From Lachnospiraceae bacterium (lineage in GTDB: Bacteria; Bacillota; Clostridia; Lachnospirales; Lachnospiraceae), in NCBI GenBank assembly GCA_910575775.1, contig CAJTEY010000008.1:82003-146002 (forward strand): DNA of 64,000 bases, written 5' to 3'. Below are positions 16,924 through 25,734 of the stretch, piece after piece. Position numbers and translations under genes: made by a program. The notes beneath the pieces were generated by a model. It was not told the origin of the DNA. It made no database searches and was given only the letters and a program-made list of their open reading frames with translations. Each line of letters opens with the position of its first letter. Position 1 is the stretch's first letter.

Positions 16924-18612
16924 ATGGACGCTTTTATTTTTATATGTCTGATTCTGCTTGCCATCGTGCTTGTGATGACGAAGGAGTATGTGGACAGCAG
17001 AAGATTTATGGAAAGAAAACTGCAGCAGATTTACGCCGGCTACGGCACGCCGCCCGGGCGGAGTTACGGGGCGGAGGAACTTTCCCATATCAGCATGTAC
17101 TATGAAAAACACAGGACGGCGGATCAGATCGACGATATCACATGGAACGATCTGTATATGGATGCGGTGTATCAGCGGATGAATACCTGTCTCTCGGCGG
17201 CGGGCGACGAGTATCTGTACTACAGGCTGAGAACGCCTGCGACGGATGCGGACGAACTTGAAAAAATGGAGCGTCGGATCATGCTTTTTATGGAGCGGGA
17301 GGAGGAACGGCGCGGACTTCAGAGAATTTTTTATCAGTTAGGGAGGACGGGACGGCATTCCATCTATGAATATCTGGATCACCTTGATCTTTTGGGAGAG
17401 AGGAAAAGCGACAGATATTTCTTTTGGGACGGGCTTGTCCTTCTGAGTGTAGGCGGCATGTTTCTTTCCCTGCCGGTAGGGCTGGTCTGTCTGTTCGGGG
17501 TTCTGTGTCATAATCTGATTGATTATTTTAAGGAATATCGGCAGATCGAGCCGTATATCACCAGTTTTGCCTATGTGAGAAGACTCTTAAAGGGCGGGGA
17601 GGAACTGGGAAAGGCGGAAATCGGCGGGATTGAGAATGAGCTTGCGGCGGTCAGGGAATCCTGCAAAAGTCTGCGCGGATTTATGAAAAGCTCTTATCTG
17701 GTGTCTGGAAGCAGACAGGGGAGCAGCAATCCGCTGGAGATTTTGTCAGACTATCTGCGGATGCTGTTTTATATGGATCTGATCCGTTTCAACAAGGCGC
17801 TGCATGACCTGCAGAGGCATATGGGAGAGGTAGACCGGCTGATTACCGTGATGGGAGAGCTTGAGTGTGAGGTGGCTGTCGGTTCTTTCAGAAAGAGTCT
17901 GGGGGACGGCTGGTGTGTGCCCGCTTTGAGGGAGGAGCCCGGGGAAAAACTTTTCCTGCGGGCGGACGGGCTGTATCATCCGCTGCTGCAGGAGGCTGTA
18001 CCGAACGCTCTGTATGCGGAAAAGAGTGTGCTGCTGACAGGCTCCAATGCTTCGGGAAAGTCTACTTTTCTGCGGGCGGCGGCGGTGAACGCGCTGCTTG
18101 CGCAGACGGTGCATACCTGTGCGGCCGCGTCCTATGAGGCGCCGTTTTACCGCATTTATTCCTCCATGTCCCTGCGGGATGACCTGGCGGGCGGCGACAG
18201 TTATTATATGGTAGAAATAAAGTCCATCAAACGGATTATGGATCAGGCGAGGCAGGAGAGGGAGCGTCCCGTCCTCTGCTTCGTGGATGAGGTGCTGCGG
18301 GGCACCAATACGGTGGAGCGGATTGCGGCCTCCACGCAGATTATGAGAAAACTGGCGGCTGGACATGCGCTCTGTTTTGCGGCAACCCATGATGTGGAAC
18401 TGACGAAACTTTTGGCACAGGAATATGATAATTATCACTTTGAGGAGCGGATTGAGGAGAACGATATTTCTTTCCCCTATAAATTGATGAGGGGGCCTGC
18501 GTCCACCAGAAATGCCATTGCACTTCTGCGGATGTTGAAGTATGATGAGGATGTGACCTCGGAAGCGGAGGCGATGGCGGAGCGGTTTTTGCGGGATGGA
18601 AGCTGGAAGTGA
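16924..18612 (+). CDS. Membrane-associated MutS-like ATPase
   Basis: 562 residues. The C-terminal 230 residues are a MutS domain V ATPase: Walker A GSNASGKST near 372, the DDLAGGDSYY loop, Walker B VLCFVDEVLRGTNTVER near 452 and a His-containing ATHDVELTKL. In place of the mismatch-recognition domain there is a hydrophobic N-terminal helix (residues 5-20) and two membrane segments around 175-215. This membrane MutS-like group is found in Firmicutes and has no established function; it lacks the Phe-X-Glu mismatch wedge domain, so mismatch repair is doubtful. GGAGGGTAA precedes the ATG. Confidence 0.8.
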   Translation: MDAFIFICLILLAIVLVMTKEYVDSRRFMERKLQQIYAGYGTPPGRSYGAEELSHISMYYEKHRTADQIDDITWNDLYMDAVYQRMNTCLSAAGDEYLYYRLRTPATDADELEKMERRIMLFMEREEERRGLQRIFYQLGRTGRHSIYEYLDHLDLLGERKSDRYFFWDGLVLLSVGGMFLSLPVGLVCLFGVLCHNLIDYFKEYRQIEPYITSFAYVRRLLKGGEELGKAEIGGIENELAAVRESCKSLRGFMKSSYLVSGSRQGSSNPLEILSDYLRMLFYMDLIRFNKALHDLQRHMGEVDRLITVMGELECEVAVGSFRKSLGDGWCVPALREEPGEKLFLRADGLYHPLLQEAVPNALYAEKSVLLTGSNASGKSTFLRAAAVNALLAQTVHTCAAASYEAPFYRIYSSMSLRDDLAGGDSYYMVEIKSIKRIMDQARQERERPVLCFVDEVLRGTNTVERIAASTQIMRKLAAGHALCFAATHDVELTKLLAQEYDNYHFEERIEENDISFPYKLMRGPASTRNAIALLRMLKYDEDVTSEAEAMAERFLRDGSWK

Positions 18613-18699
18613 TATGAGCGGGCAGTGAACACTATGATGATCGGTCATTGGATGGTCATTGCCGCAGTGCAGATAAGGAATAGTGGAAAGGAACTGGAC

Positions 18700-19170
18700 A
18701 TGAAGGTAACCATCTATACGGACGGCGCGGCGCGCGGAAACCCGGAGGGACCGGGCGGGTACGGCACGGTGCTGCAGTATATTGACAGCAGGGGCACTCT
18801 GCACGAGCGGGAGTATTCCGCAGGGTACAAGAAGACAACGAACAACCGTATGGAGCTGATGGCGGTGATTGTAGGGCTGGAGGCGCTCACAAAACCGTGC
18901 GAGGTGCTGCTGATCTCGGATTCCAGATATGTGACGGATGCCTTTAACAAACACTGGATTGAGGGATGGCTGAAAAAGGGGTGGAAAACAGCGGGCAACA
19001 AGCCGGTTAAGAATGTAGATTTGTGGGAACGCCTGCTTCGGGCCAAGGAGCCGCACCGTGTCACCTTCCAGTGGGTAAAAGGACATGACGGGCACCCGGA
19101 GAACGAGAGGTGTGATAAGCTTGCAACCACGGCGGCAGACGGTACAGATCTGCTTGACGATTCACTCTGA
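18700..19170 (+). CDS. rnhA: Ribonuclease HI
   Basis: Degrades RNA in RNA-DNA hybrids. 156 residues, standard length. The four acidic active-site residues are visible: Asp in [16 protein letters not shown] [14 protein letters not shown], Glu in [10 protein letters not shown], Asp in LLISDSRYV and Asp in [18 protein letters not shown] at 18700 follows AAAGGA; a longer in-frame start at 18625 has no ribosome site and no homology. Downstream of the MutS-like gene by 87 bases. Confidence 0.94.
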   Translation: MKVTIYTDGAARGNPEGPGGYGTVLQYIDSRGTLHEREYSAGYKKTTNNRMELMAVIVGLEALTKPCEVLLISDSRYVTDAFNKHWIEGWLKKGWKTAGNKPVKNVDLWERLLRAKEPHRVTFQWVKGHDGHPENERCDKLATTAADGTDLLDDSL

Positions 19171-19252
19171 TTGGTGGTATCATGGATGTAGTCTGGGAGG
19201 AGGAAAGATTCCGCTTCCCGGCGGGAATTCTTGAAGAGAAGGATGTGGAAAA

Positions 19253-19429
19253 ATGGCAAATTTAATTTTATTTGTGAACTCGTTTTTATCGTACCTGCTT
19301 CTGTTTGTACTGGTTGTTGCACTGGTAATTGTGGCATGCATCATCGGCGTGAAGTGGAGAAAGAGTAAGGACGCGAAGGCGGCTTTGGAAATGCAGGCAG
19401 ATACTGCAGACGGAAGTACAACAGCATAG
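19253..19429 (+). CDS. Small single-pass membrane protein
   Basis: 58-residue reading frame with an AGAAGGATG site upstream. One long hydrophobic helix (residues 4-32) followed by a basic anchor VKWRKSKDAK and an acidic/polar tail: a typical N-out, C-in small membrane protein. I do not recognise a family. It is followed by a strong terminator at 19461, which supports its being a real, transcribed gene. Confidence 0.55.
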   Translation: MANLILFVNSFLSYLLLFVLVVALVIVACIIGVKWRKSKDAKAALEMQADTADGSTTA

Positions 19430-19460
19430 CCTGTTACAGGCGTAACGATGAATGAAAAAT

Positions 19461-19496
19461 GGAAGGGTGTTCGCAGATGAACGCCCTTCCTTCTTA
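19461..19496 (+). terminator. Intrinsic terminator after the small membrane protein
   Basis: Perfect 12-base-pair stem apart from one pair: GGAAGGGTGTTC (19461-19472) with GAACGCCCTTCC (19479-19490), loop gcagat, then TTCTT. Confidence 0.75.
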
Positions 19497-19540
19497 TCCG
19501 CACATAGACGAAACCGGAGGAGAGCAAGGCGGATTACCGG

Positions 19541-19568
19541 GGAGGCATTCTCTGCGTAGGCGTGAGAT
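19541..19568 (-). repeat. Palindromic repeat, partial copy g
   Basis: Read on the minus strand: TCTCACGCctacGCAGAGAATGCC. This matches the segment leading into the family hairpin of copies d and f, but the right arm GGCATTCTCC is missing. A decayed or half copy. Confidence 0.5.
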
Positions 19569-19597
19569 ACCGGAAGAAGAATCATGGGGTTAGGGTG

Positions 19598-20602
19598 ATG
19601 GCAAGATCGACGAAACAAAAGCAGAAATTATTATATCTACTTAAGATATTGACGGAGCAGTCCGATGAGGAGCATTGTCTGAGCACCCAGGCGCTGATCG
19701 ACGCGCTGGCGGCTTACGATGTGAAAGCGGAGCGCAAAAGCATTTATGACGATATTGCCCAGTTGATTGATTTCGGATACGATATTGTGCTTGTGAAGGC
19801 AAAGACAGGGGGCGGCTATTATCTGGCAGGGCGGGATTTTGAGCTGGCGGAGTTAAAACTTCTGGTAGAGACGGTGCAGGCATCCCGGTTTCTGACTGCC
19901 AATAAATCCAGAGAGCTGATTTCCAAGATTGAGAAACTGGCGTCGAAGGCGGAGGCCGGGCAGTTACAGCGTCAGGTCTATGTGGCGAACCGCATTAAGA
20001 CGGCAAATGAGAGTATCTACTATGTAGTAGATGATATTCACAGGGCGATTCAGGGAAACAGGCAGATTTCTTTTCAATATCTGGAATGGAATCTGCAAAG
20101 GGAGCTGGTTCCCCGACGGGGCGGAAAACCCTATCAGGCAAGCCCCTGGGCGCTCACCTGTAAAGATGAGTATTACTATCTGATTGCCCACGACAGCGGG
20201 GAGGATAAAATCAAGCATTTCCGTGTCGACAAGATGGCAAAAATTGAGGTGCTGAATCAAAAACGGGAAGGTGCCGCGCTCTTTGAGCGTTTTGACATCG
20301 CAGATTATGCCAACAAGACATTCGGTATGTACGGCGGCCGCGAGGAGACGGTGACTCTGTTGTTTGAAAACAGCCTGATCGGTGTGGTGATGGATCGGTT
20401 TGGCAGGGAGGCGGCAGTCCGCATCCGGGACGATAAGCATTTTTCCGTCAGGGTGCAGGTGGCGGTCAGCGGTCAGTTTTTCGGATGGCTGACGGGGCTT
20501 GGCGAGGGGGCGCGGATTCTGGCGCCGGCGTTTGTGGCGGATGAGTACCGGCTTCACCTGCAGAAAACGCTTGCCGGGTATGAGGGAAATCGGACGGATT
20601 GA
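19598..20602 (+). CDS. WYL-domain transcriptional regulator
   Basis: 334 residues. An HTH_11-type DeoR-like winged helix at residues 8-65 (SDEEHCLSTQALIDAL), then a WYL sensor domain at about 140-215 with the characteristic YQASPWALTCKDEYYYLIAH, and a C-terminal WCX extension. WYL domains bind nucleotides or single-stranded nucleic acid. ATG at 19598 follows GGTTAGGGTG. Terminator at 20607. Target unknown; it stands alone next to the nrd genes. Confidence 0.85.
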   Translation: MARSTKQKQKLLYLLKILTEQSDEEHCLSTQALIDALAAYDVKAERKSIYDDIAQLIDFGYDIVLVKAKTGGGYYLAGRDFELAELKLLVETVQASRFLTANKSRELISKIEKLASKAEAGQLQRQVYVANRIKTANESIYYVVDDIHRAIQGNRQISFQYLEWNLQRELVPRRGGKPYQASPWALTCKDEYYYLIAHDSGEDKIKHFRVDKMAKIEVLNQKREGAALFERFDIADYANKTFGMYGGREETVTLLFENSLIGVVMDRFGREAAVRIRDDKHFSVRVQVAVSGQFFGWLTGLGEGARILAPAFVADEYRLHLQKTLAGYEGNRTD

Positions 20603-20606
20603 TTGT

Positions 20607-20646
20607 AAAAGGGATATGTACCAAAAAGACATATCCCTTTTTGGTG
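20607..20646 (+). terminator. Intrinsic terminator after the WYL regulator
   Basis: Perfect 13-base-pair stem AAAAGGGATATGT (20607-20619) / ACATATCCCTTTT (20629-20641), nine-base loop, followed by more T residues. The A tract on the left makes it look bidirectional. Confidence 0.85.
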
Positions 20647-20666
20647 TTTTTTCCGAGGGGTTTTCA

Positions 20667-20695
20667 TTGACATAACATGTTTATTACCGTATACT
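20667..20695 (+). promoter_or_regulatory. Sigma-A promoter of nrdD
   Basis: TTGACA (20667-20672), 17-base spacer, TATACT (20690-20695). Near-perfect. NrdR boxes lie immediately downstream, over and after the predicted start of transcription. Confidence 0.85.
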
Positions 20696-20704
20696 AATCC
20701 TAAA

Positions 20705-20750
20705 CCGCAATATATTGTGTTATTATGTTAACTAACACTATATTTTGTGG
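20705..20750 (+). promoter_or_regulatory. Tandem NrdR boxes
   Basis: Two 16-base sites matching the NrdR consensus acaCwAtATaTwGtgt: CCGCAATATATTGTGT (20705-20720) and ACACTATATTTTGTGG (20735-20750). Their starts are 30 bases apart, three helical turns, the spacing required for cooperative NrdR binding. They would let dATP/ATP-loaded NrdR shut off nrdD-nrdG. Confidence 0.85.
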
Positions 20751-20794
20751 AAAACACTGCAGGACTGCAGGTGGATAAAGTCACGGAGGGGCGT

Positions 20795-22984
20795 ATGAGT
20801 AGTAAATTTGAGTCAGGTCATTCGGATGGGGAGAACTACGGGCTTCAGTACCAGCCGGATAAGGGTGTGAAGGTGATCAAAAAGGATGGCAGTCTGGAAG
20901 CGTTCAATGTTCAGAAGGTCATTGATGCAGTGGGAAAAAGCGCATACCGCGCTCTCACTAAGTTTACGGAAGAGGAAAAGCGTCATATCTGCCAGACGGT
21001 AGTTGAAAAGGTGAATGAGCTGGACGAGGAAAAGATACCGATCCAGATCATGCACAATATTGTGGAGAGTGCGCTGGAGGACGTAAAACCGATTGTGGCG
21101 AAGAGCTATCGGGATTACCGCAATTATAAGCAGGATTTTGTGCGCATGATGGACGATGTCTATAAAAAGAGCCAGTCGATCATGTATATCGGTGACAAGG
21201 AGAACGCTAATACGGACAGCGCCCTTGTTTCCACGAAGCGCAGTCTGATTTTCAACCAGTTTAACAAGGAATTATATCAGAAGTTTTTTATGACCACAGA
21301 GGAGATTCAGGCCTGCCGGGACGGCTACATTTATGTCCACGACATGTCTGCCAGAAGAGATACCATGAACTGCTGTCTCTTCAATGTGGCGGAAGTGCTT
21401 TCCGGCGGTTTCGAGATGGGAAATATCTGGTACAATGAGCCGAAAACACTTGACGTTGCCTTCGATGTCATAGGGGACATCGTCCTGAGTGCGGCGAGCC
21501 AGCAGTACGGCGGATTTACGGTGCCTGAGGTGGACAAGATTTTAGAACCCTACGCGGAGAAATCCTACAGGAGAGATATAGAGAAATATAAAAAACTGGG
21601 AATTGACGAGAAGACGGCGGAGGCGGAAGCCCTTGCGGATGTGACGAAAGAATTCGAACAGGGTTTTCAGGGCTGGGAATATAAATTCAATACAGTGGCG
21701 AGCAGCCGCGGCGATTATCCGTTTATCACGGTGACAGCAGGAATCGGTACGGGCCGTTTTGCGCGTCTGGCGACGATCCAGATGCTCAACGTGCGCAGAA
21801 AAGGACAGGGCAAGAAGGAGTGCAAGAAGCCTGTGCTTTTCCCGAAGATCGTATTTTTGTATGATGAGAATTTACACGGTCCCGGCAAGGAGCTGGAGGA
21901 CGTGTTCGAGGCGGGCGTCAAGTGCTCCGCCAAGACCATGTATCCCGACTGGCTGAGCCTCACCGGAAAAGGCTATATCGCCAGCATGTACAAACAGTAC
22001 GGCAAGGTGATTTCCCCGATGGGCTGCCGCGCTTTCCTGTCCCCGTGGTACGAGCGGGGCGGCATGCATCCGGCGGACGATAAGGATGTGCCCGTGTTTG
22101 TGGGAAGGTTTAACGTGGGGGCGGTGTCCCTGCATCTGCCCATGATTCTGGCGAAATCCAGACAGGAAGGCAGGGATTTTTATGACGTGCTGGACTATTA
22201 TCTGAACCTGATCAGACAGCTTCACATCAGGACTTACGCGTATCTGGGTGAGATGCGCGCGTCCACGAACCCGCTCGCCTACTGTGAGGGCGGTTTCCTC
22301 GGAGGGCATCTGCAGCTTCACGATAAGATTAAGCCTATTTTAAAATCCGCGACGGCGAGTTTCGGCATTACGGCGTTCAACGAGCTGCAGGAGTTATACA
22401 ACGGAAAATCGCTGGTGGAGGATGGCGCTTTCGCATTGGAAGTATTGGAGCACATCAACCATAAGATTGAAGAATATAAGGAAGCGGACGGGCACCTTTA
22501 TGCCATCTACGGCACGCCTGCTGAGAATCTCTGCGGTCTGCAGGTGAAGCAGTTCAGGGCTAAGTACGGCATTGTGGAGGGCGTGTCCGACAGGGAGTAT
22601 GTGTCCAACAGCTTCCACTGTCACGTGACGGAGGACATCACGCCCATAGAGAAACAGGATTTGGAGTACCGTTTCTGGGAGATGGCGAACGGCGGCAAGA
22701 TCCAGTATGTGAAATATCCGATCGACTACAATATTGAGGCGATCAAGACACTGATCCGCAGGGCGATGGACATGGGATTCTACGAGGGGGTAAACCTCTC
22801 TCTGGCGTACTGTGATGACTGCGGACACCAGGAACTGGAAATGGATGAGTGTCCCGTGTGCGGCAGCCGTAATCTGACCAAGATCGACCGTATGAACGGG
22901 TATCTCGCTTATTCCCGTGTACATGGCGATACGCGCCTGAGCGAAGCAAAAATGGCGGAGATCGCGGAGAGGAAGAGCATGTGA
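20795..22984 (+). CDS. nrdD: Anaerobic (class III) ribonucleoside-triphosphate reductase
   Basis: Oxygen-sensitive glycyl-radical enzyme making dNTPs. 729 residues from ATG 20795, which follows CGGAGGGGCGT; a start 48 bases earlier has no ribosome site. Residues about 25-115 form an ATP-cone (VIKKDGSLEAFNVQKVIDAV) for allosteric control. MNCCLFNVAEVL carries active-site cysteines. Near the end, CDDCGH and CPVCGSR form the zinc site and YSRVHGDTRL holds the predicted glycyl radical. The ending RVHGD differs from the RVCGY form of E. coli, as in other Clostridia. Confidence 0.96.
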   Translation: MSSKFESGHSDGENYGLQYQPDKGVKVIKKDGSLEAFNVQKVIDAVGKSAYRALTKFTEEEKRHICQTVVEKVNELDEEKIPIQIMHNIVESALEDVKPIVAKSYRDYRNYKQDFVRMMDDVYKKSQSIMYIGDKENANTDSALVSTKRSLIFNQFNKELYQKFFMTTEEIQACRDGYIYVHDMSARRDTMNCCLFNVAEVLSGGFEMGNIWYNEPKTLDVAFDVIGDIVLSAASQQYGGFTVPEVDKILEPYAEKSYRRDIEKYKKLGIDEKTAEAEALADVTKEFEQGFQGWEYKFNTVASSRGDYPFITVTAGIGTGRFARLATIQMLNVRRKGQGKKECKKPVLFPKIVFLYDENLHGPGKELEDVFEAGVKCSAKTMYPDWLSLTGKGYIASMYKQYGKVISPMGCRAFLSPWYERGGMHPADDKDVPVFVGRFNVGAVSLHLPMILAKSRQEGRDFYDVLDYYLNLIRQLHIRTYAYLGEMRASTNPLAYCEGGFLGGHLQLHDKIKPILKSATASFGITAFNELQELYNGKSLVEDGAFALEVLEHINHKIEEYKEADGHLYAIYGTPAENLCGLQVKQFRAKYGIVEGVSDREYVSNSFHCHVTEDITPIEKQDLEYRFWEMANGGKIQYVKYPIDYNIEAIKTLIRRAMDMGFYEGVNLSLAYCDDCGHQELEMDECPVCGSRNLTKIDRMNGYLAYSRVHGDTRLSEAKMAEIAERKSM

Positions 22985-23156
22985 AAACAGCGAGGCGGAA
23001 GCATGCGATCTCTGCCTGCAGAAGAGCGTATGATTATGGCGGGCGTCCGACATGAGCGAAGGCGAAGCGCAGCGAATGAAGCGGTGCGAAGCCGCAGCGA
23101 ATGATGGATCTGCATGGAATGCAGAGGTTTTCACAGGAAAGTGAGAGAACTATTTT
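22985..23156. repeat. Spacer with GCGAA-rich direct repeats
   Basis: 172 bases between nrdD and nrdG. The 12-base word CGCAGCGAATGA occurs at 23068-23079 and again at 23093-23104, embedded in GCGAA/GAAGCG variants. No gene, terminator or promoter was recognised, so nrdG probably shares the nrdD transcript. Confidence 0.5.
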
Positions 23157-23666
23157 ATGAGATACCATAATATAACAAAGGACGATATGCTCAACGGCGA
23201 CGGCCTGCGGGTGGTACTCTGGGTGGCGGGCTGTACCCACTGCTGCAAGGAATGCCACAATCCGCTTACCTGGGATCCGGACGGCGGCCTTCCCTTCGAC
23301 GAAGCGGCAAAGCAGGAAATATTTTCGCAGCTGGACAAATCTTATATCAGCGGTATTACTTTTTCGGGCGGTGACCCGCTTCACTCGGCAAACCGGCTGG
23401 ACGTGAGGAATCTGATGGAGGAGATCAAAAACAGATACCCGGGTAAAACAATCTGGCTTTACACGGGGGACAGCTGGGAGGATGTGCTGCATTATCCTGC
23501 CATGAAATTTGTGGACGTGCTTGTGGACGGAGAATTTCAGAAGGAGCTGAAGGATGCGAGACTGCGCTGGAAGGGCAGCAAAAATCAGAGAGTGATTGAT
23601 GTACAGAAGAGCCTGGAGCAGACAGATCCCTCCATCCCGGTGCTTTACTGTAAGGACTATGCGTAG
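23157..23666 (+). CDS. nrdG: Anaerobic ribonucleotide reductase-activating protein
   Basis: Radical-SAM enzyme that installs the glycyl radical on NrdD. 169 residues, with the 4Fe-4S motif in [15 protein letters not shown] (C-x3-C-x2-C), preceded by [16 protein letters not shown] and followed by the SAM-binding [21 protein letters not shown] precedes the ATG, a weak site. It lies directly after nrdD, as usual. Confidence 0.94.
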   Translation: MRYHNITKDDMLNGDGLRVVLWVAGCTHCCKECHNPLTWDPDGGLPFDEAAKQEIFSQLDKSYISGITFSGGDPLHSANRLDVRNLMEEIKNRYPGKTIWLYTGDSWEDVLHYPAMKFVDVLVDGEFQKELKDARLRWKGSKNQRVIDVQKSLEQTDPSIPVLYCKDYA

Positions 23667-23677
23667 GGGGAACGACA

Positions 23678-24118
23678 ATGCGGATGGAGCATATTAAAAT
23701 TAAATATTTTACAGACAAAATCGAGAAGCTGGCTTACATAGACGGAAAGTCGGACTGGATTGATCTGCGGGCCGCAGCGGATTTTGTATTAAAGAAAGGG
23801 GAGTTTCAGCTGATCCCTCTGGGAGTGGCGATGGAACTGCCGGAAGGCTATGAAGCCCATGTGGTGCCGAGAAGCTCCACTTTCAAAAATTTCGGCATTA
23901 TACAGACCAATCACCAGGGCGTGATTGACGCGTCCTACTGCGGGGATAATGACCAGTGGTTCATGCCGGTCTATGCAGTCAGGGATACGGAGATCCATGT
24001 AAACGACCGCATATGCCAGTTCCGTATTATGGAGAACCAGCCGAGGATTATTTTTGACGAGGTGGCGCATCTGGACGGGGAAGACCGGGGCGGACATGGC
24101 AGCACCGGGAAGCAGTGA
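23678..24118 (+). CDS. dut: dUTP diphosphatase
   Basis: Trimeric dUTPase that removes dUTP and supplies dUMP. 146 residues. Motif 1 is diverged (WIDLRAAAD), motif 2 [11 protein letters not shown], motif 3 [14 protein letters not shown], motif 4 ICQFRIM, and motif 5 RGGHGSTGK at the C-terminus. Start follows GGGGGAACGACA, 11 bases after the nrdG stop, so it is the third gene of a dNTP supply operon nrdD-nrdG-dut. Confidence 0.9.
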   Translation: MRMEHIKIKYFTDKIEKLAYIDGKSDWIDLRAAADFVLKKGEFQLIPLGVAMELPEGYEAHVVPRSSTFKNFGIIQTNHQGVIDASYCGDNDQWFMPVYAVRDTEIHVNDRICQFRIMENQPRIIFDEVAHLDGEDRGGHGSTGKQ

Positions 24119-24172
24119 TGCGGGTGAATGGCACATACAAACAGTCAAAATCCATATTTTAAGGAGAAAGAG

Positions 24173-25648
24173 ATGCCGGTACAATCGGAAAAAAATCAGG
24201 AAAAGCTCGTAAATAAAATTATGTTTCTTTATATTCTCGGCGTTGCCATTTCGGGCTGGGGATTTGTAATGATTATGTTAAACGGAGGAGTGCGTGAGTG
24301 CGTTTTTCTGCTGACAGGCGTGGCCGCCATCATAACCAAAGTTTTTGAGAAACAGCTGGGGAGCAGGGCAAAATATGTCTATGCCTGCATTCCGCCGGTG
24401 CTCGGCGCGGTTACGGCTGCGGTAGGAGGATCTAGTGAAAGTGCAGGTTATGTATGCCTGACGCACTACTATTTTGTGGCGACGCTGCTGCTGGTTCTTT
24501 ATTATGAGCAGAAGATACTGAAAGTGAGCACGGCGGTGACCATTATAGTCAACGCGGCGATGATGATTGTATTTCCGGCCGGATTTTTGAAGCTCCATCT
24601 TCCCATCGGATGGATTTTCACGGGGATTGTCTATGTGATTCTTTTTGTGGCATGCAGCTTTATTGTGCATCGGACGACGTCTCTTTTTGGAGTGGTGGAG
24701 GATAAAGAAAAAGAGGTGGAAAGCGTGCTTGATTCCGTGCAGATGCTTTCGGGGAAGCTTTATGAAGCGGGGACAGCCCTTTCACAGATTTCCGAGAACG
24801 AAAGCGCGGCGGCACAGGAACTGGCGGCAACAAGTGAGGAACTGGTAGGGAACAGCAATATGCTCGGTTCGAAGACGGACGAGAGCATGAACAATCTTGG
24901 CGAACTGAAAGAATGGGAGAGTGTTGTTGCAGACAATGTGGAAAAAGTAGAAAAGACTTCCAGGGATCTTTTGAATAAATCACAGGAGAGTGAAAAGCTG
25001 CTGAATGATCTGCATAAGATCAATGGAGAAGTGTCGGATTCCATGCGGCTTACGACTGAGGTTGCGCGGAAGTTGTCTGATGCGGTGCAGGAGATAGGCG
25101 TTACCTTAAAGCTTATCAGCGACATTTCCTCCTCCACAAATCTGCTGGCGCTGAATGCGTCCATTGAGGCTGCGAGGGCCGGCGAGGCAGGAAAAGGGTT
25201 TGCGGTGGTTGCTACCGAGGTGGGCACCCTTGCACACAGCACACAGGAATCGCTTAAGGTGGTGCAGTCCGTGATCGAGCGGGTACAGAATAACGTGACG
25301 GAGATCACAGCGCAGGTGGAAGAGAACTCGTCCAAGCTTGGCACGCAGAATGCGTATTTTGAAAATGTATTTAAGAGTATGCGGGATATGACGGAGCTTC
25401 TCAACGAATCGGTCAACGCGGTGCAGACGATGGGTGACACATATGCAAAGCAGGCGGAGGTAATTGAGAGAACCGTAACCATCAATCAGGATATTGCGGA
25501 GAGCATCCGGAAGGAGAATGAACAGTTCCATTCCATCAACAGCATGGCGGAAGGCAATGCCGGAGACACGGCGGAGGTGACCAAACAGGCCGGCGTCATT
25601 AATGAGATGGTCGATGAAATGAGCAGGATTTTGAACCGGGAGGCTTAA
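24173..25648 (+). CDS. Methyl-accepting chemotaxis protein
   Basis: 491 residues from ATG 24173, behind TAAGGAGAAAGAG. The first 170 residues hold about six hydrophobic segments (a 7TM-like sensory block with no large outside domain), and no HAMP is evident. The rest is a coiled-coil signalling domain whose hairpin tip reads [21 protein letters not shown] near residue 325. It would pass signals to CheA/CheW. A stem-loop that also covers the next gene's start follows its stop codon. Confidence 0.88.
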   Translation: MPVQSEKNQEKLVNKIMFLYILGVAISGWGFVMIMLNGGVRECVFLLTGVAAIITKVFEKQLGSRAKYVYACIPPVLGAVTAAVGGSSESAGYVCLTHYYFVATLLLVLYYEQKILKVSTAVTIIVNAAMMIVFPAGFLKLHLPIGWIFTGIVYVILFVACSFIVHRTTSLFGVVEDKEKEVESVLDSVQMLSGKLYEAGTALSQISENESAAAQELAATSEELVGNSNMLGSKTDESMNNLGELKEWESVVADNVEKVEKTSRDLLNKSQESEKLLNDLHKINGEVSDSMRLTTEVARKLSDAVQEIGVTLKLISDISSSTNLLALNASIEAARAGEAGKGFAVVATEVGTLAHSTQESLKVVQSVIERVQNNVTEITAQVEENSSKLGTQNAYFENVFKSMRDMTELLNESVNAVQTMGDTYAKQAEVIERTVTINQDIAESIRKENEQFHSINSMAEGNAGDTAEVTKQAGVINEMVDEMSRILNREA

Positions 25649-25674
25649 AGGAACCGTCATTTAATATGCATAAG

Positions 25675-25730
25675 AAAACTCCTTCCAAGACATACTATGG
25701 GAAACAATGGTAAGTCATGGAAGGAGTTTT
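25675..25730 (+). terminator. Hairpin that both ends the MCP gene and covers the next gene's ribosome site
   Basis: Left arm AAAACTCCTTCCAAGAC (25675-25691) pairs with GTCATGGAAGGAGTTTT (25714-25730), 16 of 17 pairs, 22-base loop, followed by one more T. It has the look of an intrinsic terminator, but the right arm contains the AAGGAG ribosome binding site of the germination gene. Confidence 0.8.
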
Positions 25731-25734
25731 TGTG

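Noticed and set aside
16845..17112. Short frames on both strands spanning the spacer before the MutS-like gene
   Set aside because: Run through palindromes, weak starts, and overlap the better-supported gene.
17746..19095. 449-codon minus-strand frame opposite the MutS-like and rnhA genes
   Set aside because: It mirrors two well-supported genes, is rich in His/Arg/Pro typical of antisense frames, and has no ribosome site.
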